This document shows, in pieces, positions 11,200 through 23,000 of a DNA stretch of 64,000 bases. Both the position numbers and the translations under genes were made by a program. Within the stretch, counting starts at the first letter, position 1; every line of letters starts with the position of its first letter. The DNA comes from Amoebophrya sp. A120 (lineage: Eukaryota > Sar > Dinophyceae > Syndiniales > Amoebophryaceae). Where the stretch lies: positions 1,798,001-1,862,000 of the forward strand of contig CAJINV010000008.1 in the NCBI GenBank assembly GCA_905178155.1, in the 5' to 3' direction. A model generated the notes under the pieces. That model saw only the letters and a list, made by a program, of their open reading frames with translations, did no database searches and had not been told where the DNA came from.

Positions 11200-11902
11200 A
11201 CTGCAGCGACAAGAAGCAATCCCGCTGTTGCCAAGAACGAAACAAGGAAATGCTCTTCACTGCAGTGAACTTCGCCTCATAGCTTCAAAAAAAGAAAGAC
11301 CTTAACGAACCTACCCGACTATCGAAACGTAGAAAAATATTTTCCAAAATTCAAAGTGAAAGAAGTGCCAGCTTCTTTTTTACAGGTTCATCCCACCCGT
11401 GGTCCACAATCTGCTGTTCGTTGAGCAGCTGCCTCTTCTCTTGTCTAAGTGTCTATCTTTTAATACTGTGTGCACACTAATAATCCTATGCATTGTAAAA
11501 AAATATTCTCGCGACCCATCTTAGGACAAGCCGTGGGTTAAAAAAGTATGTGGCTTTGTTCCAGTTTGAGACATGTGTCTCTTTCTGACTTCATCTTCGC
11601 ATGGGAAACGTTTCTCTACTGCTTCTCTTCTTCATGTTGATTTTTGACAAGTACATTCTATTTGATTCATTATGGCAACCAGGCACGGTCGCGGATGAAA
11701 ATTATAAACTACACCTCCCGCGAGAGGTCTCTTCTATCGGGGGCGAAAATTTGTGTGCTAGTCTGGATCTCCCTACGCTACACAAGATAATTAAACCTGG
11801 TGACCTACCTGCGGCGCCAACAAGATGCACGCGGTCTATCTCTTGCAAAAGATGAATCTTACAAGGCGAGGACGGCGCACTGTCATTGCTGACGTCCATC
11901 AT
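11200..11902 (-). CDS. Small unrecognised protein with 19-bp microexon
   Basis: I do not recognise this gene. Exon 1 (11809..11902) starts at ATG 11902 (MMDVSNDSAPSSPCK...) and ends at GTAGGT in phase 1. A 19-bp exon follows (11715..11733, EETSRGR), then 11384..11444 (QEKRQLLNEQQIVDHGWDEP), which ends at a GTAAAA donor; all acceptors are AG and the phases agree (1, 2, 0). The last exon is less sure; a frame beginning GCGAAGTTC reads to a stop near 11203. The protein would be about 80-90 residues with a helical Gln/Glu/Arg-rich middle. The consistent phases across the first two introns are the main evidence that it is real. Confidence 0.45.
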
Positions 11903-12316
11903 CGGTGGTCTTCGTTCTTGCAGCTGATGCCTGTCTGCGTGTGCGCGCGGCGTCAAAGAAACTGCTCTCTATCTCTTCACTATATTACTTTATTTCTTTC
12001 AACAAAATCACATCTGCTGCCAAAACTAAATCTGTTCGGAGCCTCGGAGGTGATGGCAAGAACTACGAACACAACACTACATCGATACATATCTGCCTTC
12101 CTACGAATACAGCACGATGACAGAATCTCCTGCACATCAGCGAGAAAAAACGCGAAAGCTTTTTCAAAAAAACAGAACTCTACCGTATTTTGTAGAGCAA
12201 ATTTATTCACGAATTTTTGAAATACTGTAAAAAACTACGAAGGCCCTACGCAGGTGTGGATCCACATCTAGTTACTCATGACATAAAGCATCCTACAAAT
12301 CCGAGTCTGTCAAACC
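11903..12316. other. Intergenic, nothing recognised
   Basis: About 410 bp between the small gene and the 3' end of the kinase gene. Only short frames; A-rich runs near 12150-12240. Confidence 0.5.
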
Positions 12317-15300
12317 TCAGTTGTGTGCTGGTACAGAGCCCGTACCGCACTGGTGCATCATCATCGTCCCACTATTCCCGGCGCCCCCCGCGCCGGCCGC
12401 TAGTATCAAAGAGAAAAATCCCCCCTCCCCATATCAAACAGGCACGTTTCCGAAAATTTGCGTTGCTGATTTGAAGTCACAAATAACGCTTGTCTTGCAA
12501 GAGGACAAGGGCAGAAGCTTCCGCCCCATTATGGAAGCGATTTGTCATGCTGTTGGGCCTAAAGGAAAGCCGTTTGCCATGCTGAACAACTAGACCCATA
12601 CGCCCCTATCCAGCCTGGGGATCTGGCCGCAGTGCCTCCTCGCAATACAAACCCGATTTGTGTACACAAATCCAGCATCAGAAATTCCGTTTTGATATGG
12701 GGAGGGGGGATTTTTCCTCTCAATAGCTAGCGACGAGGAGTTGCTGCTGCTGCTCATTCCCGGCGAACTGGTCTATCGTAAGGAAAAACGTCCCCACCCC
12801 AGAGTTGTCATGCAAATGTGCAATGACAGGAAAATTTGTGCTGCACAGCTCCATGAGGGGCATTTCCAATCAGGTTTTGGATTTTGTAATGCTGTAAACA
12901 GGATGAGAAAACGGCTTTCTCATGCGGCTTCCCTTGCCAGCCAGCACTACACCGCAGAGGCAAACTTGTCATGCACAGGTCGCAAAACTTGGAGATTTGT
13001 GTTGCTAGATTCCCAACTTGACTATGGGGTGGGGACGTTTTTGCTTCGGATATGGTCAGATTCGTTGTTACCGTGCGGAAGTAACCATGTGACTGCAGCT
13101 CGCTCATCGCTGGACGCTTGTGCGGATTGTACTGAAAGATTTGCTGCTGTTATCCAATAAAAGAAGCGGAGTGTATAGTCTGTGTTTGTGTTGGTTGAAC
13201 ACACAGAGGACTGTTACTTATTGACAATTGCCATTTTCATCTTGAGTGCACCTCGCTACGTCCAATAGGAGACTTCTGCACGAATCGCACCGCAACGCGC
13301 TCACTCTGCTCGCACTCTGTATCTTCACTGGCGCTGTCAGTGTAGGACTGTCGCAAACTTCTAACACCCTCTTTTTTCTTGAATAGCAGGAGATCATAAA
13401 GCAGCGGTAAATCCTCAGGAGCGACCGCAGGGGTATTCGGGCGCGCGTTGTGCAAGTGAAATCGTGAGTCAAGCTGATTGTAGTACTACTGGGTTGTAAC
13501 CGATTCTTGATTCGAATCTAAATCTACCAAGCAACAGAAATAAGGAAACAATTTTCTTTTGCGCATGACAAGTGCGCGTACCTGAGAAGATACCAACGCT
13601 AGCACACCCCACACTAAACCATGGAGCAATCGAAATGACTCACAAGACAAACAAAGTTGATGTCCTCAGCATGCAGAGCTTCAATAGACCCGATACCACA
13701 CTGTACTTGACCCGAATAGGAATCTGCCATGCATACGCGCTAAGCCATTCTTCCACCGGTTTCGCGACGAATTTTGGATACTCCGGTGAGAAATAGGGCA
13801 ACTGCGTCACACCGGTCCACTCGCAAAAGGCTGGAGAACCTGCGGCACGGTAAAAGTTGTATGGTTCAATCGAAGAACTTCGGCTTTCATCAGAATGAAT
13901 GCTGCTCGTTCAGAACGTTCCACCTCATGCATCGCTCTGCGTCGTGATCAGGGATGACCACGACCACGACGCGTCAAAGGCGACATTTCTACAGTGGAGC
14001 ATGCACCATGAACCTCAATACAGCCTCGTAGGTATGCTAGTAATACACTACGCGTGCAGCTATGGATGTAGCAATGAAAAATCGGAAAAAGTATCCTGTA
14101 CCGATGACACGGAAAATCTGGAAAATCGTGCCAATCTCACTGTCCCCCACGAACACCGGTGCCCCGTCGTTGGCGAGCTCCCCAAACACGCAGCCGAAGG
14201 ACCAGAGATCGATGCTGACCGTGTACTTTTTTTCGCCAAGCAAAATCTCGGGTGCACGGTACCACAGCGTCACCACCTCGTGCGTGTAGTTGCGGACCGG
14301 CGCCTGGGTCGTGTGCAAATTGATTTCTTATAAGACAGCGACTCATCACTTACTGATAGACCAAAATAACGGCTTGGAACAAGTAGAGCACGCACTTGAT
14401 AGCAGCATGATCCTAAGCCGCTGTACCGAAAAAGCGCGAGCAAGGCCGAAATCGGCGATCTTGACGTTCTGCATGTCCCAACTGATCAGGACGTTCTGCG
14501 GCTTGATGTCCCGATGAATGCGGCTATGGAAAGGAAATATCGCACAGTCTTAGACATATTATTCAGGAGAGACGTAATTGACGCCCATCTTCAGGTACCA
14601 AGATTTTTGGCGCCGCATATGTACATGGTTGGAGCTCTTCGACTACATCTGCGACGGCGGGTAACAAGGAAGGAATAAACGTAGTCATAGCATGATAATC
14701 TTTAAGACGCCGTCGATATCACGAGCTGAAGAGAATTATCACTCGAAGCAGTTGATAGATTCCCGATGCGTCCCGTAGCGAAAAACTCGTACGAAATTCC
14801 TCTCTGATACATGCGGTGCTTGTGGAGGTGCGCCAGCCCTATGCGTTGTAGTGGTTGTTCTTGCTTTGTTCTTGTTAGCGATCAGGGTAGCAAAACATAC
14901 TAGTACATAATCTAAAAAGTGCAGACATTGAGGGTGACTGATTTTCATGCCGCGAACACCTGCTTATCGCTTTCACTTTTTTTTCTCGGGTTGTAATAGA
15001 TACCGTCGAGCATCATTTTCCCAACTCGTTTCAGTGGTTCCCCGCACATTTTCGGCGCCGACTGACTCTTCATGAACTGCCTCAGGTCCGCATCCATGAA
15101 CTCAAAAACCAAGTGCAAAAAACCCCCGTTGCTTTTCACGTCGGAATGCACGTCCTTGAGCTTGATGATGTTCTCGTGGTTGGCAACCTCGTGCAGAAAA
15201 CACACCTCCCGCAGCGCTGTGGACGGGATTCCCTCGTCATCTTCTGACGAGAATGCAATACCTGACATCAAGAACGCATGGTGTTCTGCTTCTGTTTGTG

Positions 15301-15939
15301 CTACGACCCGTCGGAGAATAAACTTTCGTGATGCCCGAACATCATAGAAAAAATGTTTATGTTGTTGTGGAAGATATTGACACTCGTGCTGGGAATCACA
15401 TCAGAGCTCTGGAACTGTGTCTCTTGCGTAAGCATGCAAAAGAAATGTAAAAAAGTAAAAAAGCACGAGGCTGTAGATACGTTTCAGCGCGACGAATTCC
15501 TTTGTCTGCAAATCTTGTGCCTTGTACACGGTTCCGAAGGTGCCTTCGCCGAGCTTGTCGAGCCGCTGGTAGAAGCTTTCCAGCGCATCTATCCTGCGCA
15601 AAAACGTCCCCACCCCAGAGGTGTAATGCAAATCTGCTTGCCAAAAAAGTTTGCCATGCGGGGCGCCATGAGAGGCATTTTCTACTCGTGTTTTGAGATT
15701 TATGATGCTATAATCCGCATGATATACTAGATCTGTGCTGCTGCTGAACTACCTAAACAGGATCACACTACGAGGACAAACTTGTCATGCCAAACGAGCA
15801 AAGCTGGCTGATTTGTCTAGCAGATTTCCCATCTTGATTCTGCTGTGGGGACGTTTTTGCAAATGATAGCATCCGCCCCATAGTTTAGCGACAACTGGTC
15901 GCCCCCGCCCTCGAACAAGGTTCCCACCGCCCGCGCCAT
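12317..15939 (-). CDS. Cyclin-dependent kinase, PSTALRE type
   Basis: Serine/threonine kinase of the CDK group. Exons: 15874..15939, 15481..15589, 15004..15261, 14811..14838 (28 bp), 14427..14523, 14102..14303, 13712..13839, 13252..13473, 13053..13131, 12726..12768 and 12317..12398. The total is 1314 bp, 437 residues, in frame. Marks: [11 protein letters not shown] (P-loop), VALKRI (catalytic Lys), [10 protein letters not shown] (cyclin-binding helix), [22 protein letters not shown]-loop [13 protein letters not shown] and C-lobe [12 protein letters not shown]. The position of the inhibitory CDK1 Tyr15 is Phe here, while Thr14 is kept. The segment between the P-E-Y-P-K region and YNPHKRPA carries an insertion of about 60 residues. 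A Ser/Gly/Met-rich tail of about 50 residues follows. Three introns are introners; the others are canonical. The closest group is probably CDK1/2/5; which cyclin it uses is unknown. The exon boundary near 13252 is the least certain. Confidence 0.88.
12404..12725. mobile_element. Introner, family D, in the CDK gene
   Basis: 322 bp from TATCAAAGAGAAAAATCC to GGATTTTTCCTCTCAATA. The arms pair over about 30 bp (AAAAATCCCCCCTCCCCATA is the best part). Direct repeat GCTAG lies at 12399-12403 and 12726-12730. Excision joins the two Ser/Gly-rich parts of the kinase tail in frame (NSSSLAAGAGG). It is the only clear copy of this family in the window. Interior TTTGTCATGCTG near 12543 is shared with the other families. 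Confidence 0.9.
12774..13052. mobile_element. Introner, family C, in the CDK gene
   Basis: 279 bp from TATCGTAAGGAAAAACGTCC to GGACGTTTTTGCTTCGGATA, with long arms (AACGTCCCCACCCCA against TGGGGTGGGGACGTT). Direct repeat TGGTC at 12769-12773 and 13053-13057. Excision joins the exon coding [13 protein letters not shown] to SSPGMSSSS in frame. Only 43 bp separate it from the family D element. Confidence 0.92.
15590..15868. mobile_element. Introner, family C, in the CDK gene
   Basis: 279 bp from TATCCTGCGCAAAAACGTCC to GGACGTTTTTGCAAATGATA, direct repeat GCATC at 15585-15589 and 15869-15873. It interrupts the kinase after about 22 codons; excision gives [20 protein letters not shown] in frame. 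Same arm sequence and exactly the same length as the copy at 12774-13052. Confidence 0.92.
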
Positions 15940-17081
15940 TCACGATCCTCTATTCTATTAGTGCATCATCAGGCAAGCCTGCTTTGGTTTGGCAAAAGCC
16001 TCGTCATTCTTGTTGCGGATCAGACTTTTGTTTTCTGTCATTTCGTTCTGATCTGACACTCAACTTCTGCCTCTCCAGCCGGCATTCTCCGAAGTAGAAC
16101 ACTCTTCGTGCACTCAGCCTCAGGCAGCCCCACCTGTTGCCCTCTTTGCACGAGCTCCAGTTTCAACGCAATTGCAAATAGCTTCATACTTATAAGGAAG
16201 CAGCTACTGAAGAACAATCAATGCCTACGCAGCATTGCCGAACAAGAAGAGATGAACGCGTGGTGGCCCTGCTACTTATAATGCGCGCTCACAAAGAGAA
16301 AGACGCATGCCGCGCAGTTTTCTCGGTGCCAAGCAGAGAGACAGGCGACAACGAGCTGTGCTTATGATTTCTCGCGAAACATATTTTTTGTCTGAATTCT
16401 AGATGTTCAAGATCCACGTCAAGAACTGACAGAGTTCTGTGGGCGGTTTTTATTGTCCTTTATTCTCTAGTGGGGACGATAGCTCTCGGTAACAAAGGGG
16501 CATTGGCGTGGGTTCGCCTGGATCGATTTGAGCGCACCGTGGACATTCCTTCCTCAGTAACAAGAACGAAGTTCACAAGGCATGTAGGAACTAAAAAAGG
16601 AGTTCCAGAGGGAGAATACACAGAGACGAAGCAAATGTGCAGTTCAGGTGAAGTCGGTGGAGAGTGGGAGCTGCTTGTGCTAGTGTAAAAAAGCCGTGGT
16701 AAAAACTAAAACTTTGCATTGCCGTATATTCCGCTGATAACCCTATTGCCAACAAAGCTCGACACTCGTGATGCAGGTGTCTTAGTCTTGATCGACTCGT
16801 AAATTCGAAACTAGATAGACGAAATGTCTTTTACTGAGAGAAAAAAGAATTGCAGACTGATGCCATTACACCGGTTCTGCAGCTGGGATGAGACTGCAAT
16901 TCCTTTTCCGAGAAGAGTGAGGCCGTAGAAAGCGAAGCAGACACGACTGCACCTAGGCAAAAAGAGGACTACAAGAACAGCACCAGTAGCTGCCCCGCAC
17001 GCGCGGAACAATGAATCCGAAGGCCTTCTAAGAAGCACAATAGCGGAACGAAATCGACGAAAACGATCGATCGCACGATTT
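15940..17081. other. Intergenic, about 1.1 kb, nothing supported
   Basis: Between the start of the kinase gene and the stop of the ankyrin/C2 gene. Short frames only. No repeat of the introner type is seen here. Confidence 0.5.
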
Positions 17082-20000
17082 TTACAGCCCCCCGCTGTTG
17101 GAGTACCGCGAGTTGTCGACCTTTCTCTCGTCGTCCGGGTGCAGCTCCGCGTTTGGCTCCTGCACCAAGTGGTCCGGCATGGGGGCCGGCGGCAGTTCGA
17201 ACCGCACCGCCGCAAACTGGTCCTGCTTCGGCACCTTTGCGTCCCAGGCCTTCTTGACGGTGTACTTCTCGCGCTCGTACTTGACCGCCATTTTCCCGAA
17301 CTGGAACACGCGGGAAAACTCGGCGAACAGACTCTTCTTCGTCTGATGCTGCTTGCGCCTCTTCTTCTTTTCCCGCCGCTCCTTCGCCCGCTGCTCCGCG
17401 TCCGAGTTCCGGAGGTCGGCAATCACCTCCTTGCCCGGCTCCGGCCGCCCGCTCTGGTTCACGATCTCCTTCTGCCCCGGCGGCCGCGGCCGGTTCTGCC
17501 GCGGCATGAACATGAGCTTGCCGCCGTCAAACGTGTGTATCTCCCGCATCTCCCGCCGCAAAGGGTCCTCCTCGATCGGCGTAATCTTGTTTCCATAGTC
17601 CCGGTTGCCGTCCTTGTACGTGAAAAAAGTCTCGTGCTCCTCGACCATCGCGCGCGACGGCAGCGCGAACCTGTCATTTTGTACAAGGTTTAAATTTAAT
17701 ATGCTGGCGAAATTGATCATACTGTGAGTGTGACGGCTTTCTATTATTTTTCCAACTTCATGTAACAAGAAGTTGCTTGGTAAAGCTGCACGGTGCTCTT
17801 GCGGATCGCGAATGCCACACGGACTAATGATGGGGAATAGAAGCGCACCACTCCTGCGGATTTGAGAGCAGTTCGCCGAATTGTCATTAAATGATACTAG
17901 CAGTAAACTGAAGTGGATGAGGAGCGTCCTTCTGGTGGTGGTGTGAACAAGTAAGTACTATTAAAAGCCCGCTATCATGTTTGTTTGCAATTCGAAACTA
18001 GGGAGGAACAGAGCCGCAAAAACAAAAAATTAATCAGAAAACCTGGCCAAGTCGCTGGGGTCCACGGTTGGTCGGGGGTTCCAGAACCTCGGGCGGAATT
18101 CCAGGTCGAAGCGTATTCTGCCCTGCTGGCTCATGCGCAGCGGGCGGTCGAACTCGAACACGCCCGGCTGCCACAAAGACTCGCGCAGGGTGCGGAAACT
18201 TAAAAAGATGACGCCGAGCGGGATGTGCCGCTTAGGCACGGCCGGCATGGCCACGTTCTGGTAGCCCCGCTTGCGCATGACCTCGTGAAAGTTCTTCAGA
18301 CTGAGCCACACGGAGTCTTCCATGGTGCGGACCGGAATCGGCTTCGCGAAATCCGCCTTGAACATGGCCCGGTCGGCCTCCAGTTGCGAGGAGAAGGCCT
18401 GCAAGTAGTCCTCCGTTTCCTCCGTCGCGGCTGGCCCGCCGGCGCCGCCGATCCCGCCGGCCGCACTGCTGGCGTTCAACGGATTCGAAGCGCCGCGCGG
18501 CCCGTTTTCGTCCTCCACCTCGATACCGCCCACGTCCACGGCCGCAGCCGTGTCGATCCCGATCTCCTTCTCCGCCGGCCGCATGGCCTCCTTCATGTGG
18601 TCCAGCTGCGAAGTGTCCTGGGTGCCCATATCCTGAGTTAATCCGTACCCACACCAGAGTCAGGATGGGGATTTTGCAACACAAGCCTAGGAGTTTTGTG
18701 AGTCATGCATGACAAGTTGCACTCTGCAGTGTAGTGCAGATTAGCAAGTGCAGCCGCGTCACAGATTCGCCTGCTCATCCTGTTCACAGCATCACAAATT
18801 CCAAAACACGATTGGAAACGGCTCTCATGGGGATGCGCGTTACAAGTCTTCCTGTCTTTGCAAGTCTGCATTACAACTCTGGTGTGGGGACGTTTTTACT
18901 CAGGATAGCCCAGAAAGTGGATACTCAGAAAGGAAAACTGGGTCAGCTTCTTCAACTGAAACGAAAACGTCTCGTTCCACACCGGATTCGGGTTCCCCAG
19001 ACAACAACTACTCGATGGGTCCATAGGAAAAGTCGTTACCGGCTCAAGTCAGATGACTATGACATATTATACGTGTTTATAGTTGATTTCGTTCTAACTT
19101 CTTGTATCGATTTTTTCCGTGTCATAAGAAACCACATGCAGATCCCATGTTGATATCAATACCTGAAAGGTGACTTGACTTCTAGAGAACTAACTTTTTC
19201 CAAAGGATATATGCAGATCTCGCTGTTTTCGTCAGGGTTGGCGGCAAACTGCAAGTAGGCGTTATGAAATGCAAAAGTGTCTGGGTCTGGAAGAATGCAA
19301 CTTGTCATGCTGATTTTGGATTCTAAAAAAATCTGTATTGCATGAGCAGCAGAGAGGTTCCAAGTTTTGCTACACGGAGAGAGCATTTGTCATGCGGTAT
19401 AGGCATCAGGAAGCCCTCACAAAATCAGTGATGCTAGGGCATGCATCACAGACATCAGGAGTCATGCAAAATGTGCATGACAAACCTGGCAATCTTCCAG
19501 ACCCAGACATTTTTACATTTGATAGGCGTAAGTGTTCAACGATGCGCTGTCCACCCCGGGGCACGCAAGATGCCTTCCATGCAGCAGAGACAGGATGATG
19601 CTACCTGAAGTGGGATTGAGTTTTCTTTTGCGAACGATCGTTTCTTGACCTGGATCAAGTTCTCCTATCTATGTATGGTTGTACTCGCGTCAATCACTGG
19701 CGAAGGAAAACGACATCGGCAAAGAGAAGATCCATTCGTCAGTGGACGCTACGGATACTTCCTTCGCTGCTGCGAACAAAGCAAAGAAAAGCCTCTCAAG
19801 AAAAGCACGACAGTGGTGCAGGGCCAGAGAAGCAAGTAAGTAGAGAAATACCGTCTGCATCGACGCCATTCAGCAGTTGTTTCGACGTGAGTCCGCGGGT
19901 CAGATCATGATCCCGCATTCCGTCGCAGATAATGTCGACCAGCGCTCGAAAGTTTCCGTCCTCCACGTCCATTTCGATCAATTGCGCGTGCGCCCCCTCT

Positions 20001-23000
20001 CGCGCCAGGTCGTAGGCTGTCTGCCCCGAAGCCGTCTTCCGGTTTAGGTCTGCCCCCATGTCGATTAGCAGCTGTGCCGCGTCGTTGCAACCCACCCGGT
20101 ATGAAAGCGAAAGGAAGTTTCTGTCAAGGTTGGAAGTTCGACGAGCGCACTCGGCTTGCTGGTCGTCGGGCCTCTCATTGCTCAAAAGACACGGCGTTAC
20201 CGGTAAATTGTGTTTTGCTTTTGGAATTGGATTTCACACAATTCACTGTAAGTACACAATCACATGTTTTTGCCTTCTGCATCTTCGAAACATGCCAAAA
20301 AGACTCCATTGTCGTGCCGAACTCCCTAGACTGACATCATCAAATCCTCCTTCAATCCCATACGTGCGTCGCCAGGTGCATGGGCGTCCACCCTGCGGCG
20401 TCCACTTCGTTCAGGTTTGCCTTGCAGTCCAGCAACGTGGCCACGCAGGCCGTTTCTCCCTCGTGGCAGGCCCAGTGCAGCGCCGTGTACTCATCCTTGT
20501 CCTTCATGTTCAAACTAGCGCCCGCGAGCACCAGTCCCGGGATCAACGACCAGTTTCCGTCGCGCGCCGCGATCATCGCAGCCGTGGTCCCGTCGTTGGT
20601 TTGCGCGTTCACGTCGATCGATTCGAAGGCCAGGTGCTTGTTGGGCGTGCCAAATATCAAATGCAAAAATGTCTGGGTCTGGAAGAGTGCAAACTTGTCA
20701 TGCACATTTTCGATGCCCCATGAGGTCTGCAATGCAGGACCTAGCATGACAGGTTCTGCGAAGACTCTATGATGTCTATCCTGCATGACAAACTGCCGCT
20801 AAACTTGTTTAAACGTGGACAGCTTTTGGTAATCACGCAACACAATTTTTTGTACTATCCAGACTTAGCATGACAAGTTCCATCCTTCCAGACCCAGACA
20901 TTTTTGCAATGCATACCAAACAGGCTGGTGCAATCCTTGTTGACTAAAAGCAGGTTCACCAAATCCAAGTTTCGTCCGGAGCAGGCGTGGTGCAGCATGT
21001 TCTTCCCATTGCGGTCGACCGCACTCGCGTCGGCAACCACTCGGGTATCAAGGTGGAAATGCTTTTCGTTCTCTTCTCCCCGGACGGGTTCGTTCTTGTC
21101 CGATAACATGCATGACTTTGCGGCATTACGGTTATTGATTAAGTATTCTTTCACTTTTTTCCTGTTGTAGTGCAGCTGCATGTTGTCAGTCAAGGACATA
21201 TAAGAAGCTGCAACGCTTGCTTGTGCAGCCGCGTGTTGCAAAAAACCGGCGCGTGCTGGCTGCGACCACCAAATAGCAGATGAAAATGATATGCATAATC
21301 GACTTAACATTCACCCCCTCCTGCGGAGAAACAACACCATCAGTTTTCAACATTGCATACGGGTTGCGGCGATCGAGCAGTAGCAGTACGCAGTTCATGT
21401 TGCCGCGGCTGCAGGCAAGCAGCAGTGGCGTTTCTTCCTGCACGTTGCGGAAATCGACGGTCATTTCCGACAACCGCCGGGCAGCGTCCGAAGACTGGCC
21501 CAGCGCCGCTTCCTCGCGCTCCTTCAGCTGCCGCTCCAGCTCCAGCTCGGCCTTACTCTTGCGCATCCGCCGCTCGTTCTTCTTGCGCACAAAGTCGTGG
21601 AACTTCACCGTCTTGATGGGCTCTACCTTCGTCCCGTAGGCCGACCGCAGCTCCGCCTGCGCGGTGGCCCGCTGCTCCTCCAGCATCTTCTTCCGGGCCG
21701 CCACCTCCTCATCCGCCTCCTCGATCACGTAGGCCACCGAGTCCGTGAAGATGAACTCCAGCAGGTGCCGCAAGATCTGCCCGTTTCCCTCCTGGCAGGC
21801 CAGGTGCAGCGACGTGTTGTCGTTGCAGTCACCCTGCGTCACGTTCGGCAAAATCCGGGTCAGCAGCTCCACCTCCGCGAAACTACCCATCGTCACGGCG
21901 TGGCGCCTATCCCCTGCAAAAGTAACGCACAATTCGTGAAAATTCATATTCAAATTTTTGCAATACAAGTTATCATACTGCATGGCATATACAAGTTGCA
22001 ACTATTCCAGATCCAGCATGATCGAACTGCACCATCAGAATTACTGCACGAGTGCGGGACTTTTGCAAAAATGCGTAGTGCAGCGCGCACATGCCCTGCG
22101 GGTCCTTCCATCCCGTGACGTTTTTAATCTCGTCGCCGAAACCCAGCAGCACCTCGCCGAGCTCCTTGAGCAGCTGCGTCTGCACGGCGTAAATGAAGAT
22201 GTTCCATCCCCGCCCGTCCACCACATCCAGCTCGGGATGCTCCTCCAAAATCTGCCGCACGATCTTCCCGTTCCTGGTGTCCATCGCAAACATCAGGGGT
22301 GACCGCCCCTGCGGGTATCCCAGAAAAAAACTGCATCGGCACTACGACCTCAGCTTGTGTTACATACTGTTGCGGGAGGAAAATGCGAAAATCAAACGGA
22401 GGAGAAGAACCTTCATCAGGCACATGAAGCTTCATCTCCTCATTTGGAATTTTCGTACATCATGATCAGCATCTTAGTCCCGCTTCCGCCCGATCGATGC
22501 AAAGTCTGGTGGTGCAAGTGCGTTAGCATTCGCTGAAGATGCTACAACAATGCAAAGACAGGAGGGCGCTTGATGTAGCAGTGATACAGCTTTTTCGTCT
22601 CATAGCGAGTCGTACACGTTTACAGACGCGCTCATCCGAATCAGCATGTTAGCCATTTGCTCGTGCCCTGGAGTTGTCCAAGTGAAATCTTGAAGCAGAT
22701 GAGAACTTCGCTTCCAACGAGCATGCAGGACGACCGAAAAAAGAAAAACCTAGAAACGTTACGTTTCCTACTGTGGACCTCCCCACACATCATATGCAAG
22801 TCCAGACATTCCGTTTGCAAATGTAAATCTCCAACGAGTGTCGAAATTTTGCCCTTCCCGTCTGCCTCAAGATTTCACACACGTACAGTCGACGACCACG
22901 TGAAGCGGAAAGGTGAAAAAGGCGTCGTGCACCTCCACCTTCGCCCCGGCGCACAGCAGCATCGCCAGCGACTGCGTTTGTCCGTTCTTGCAGGCGGCAA

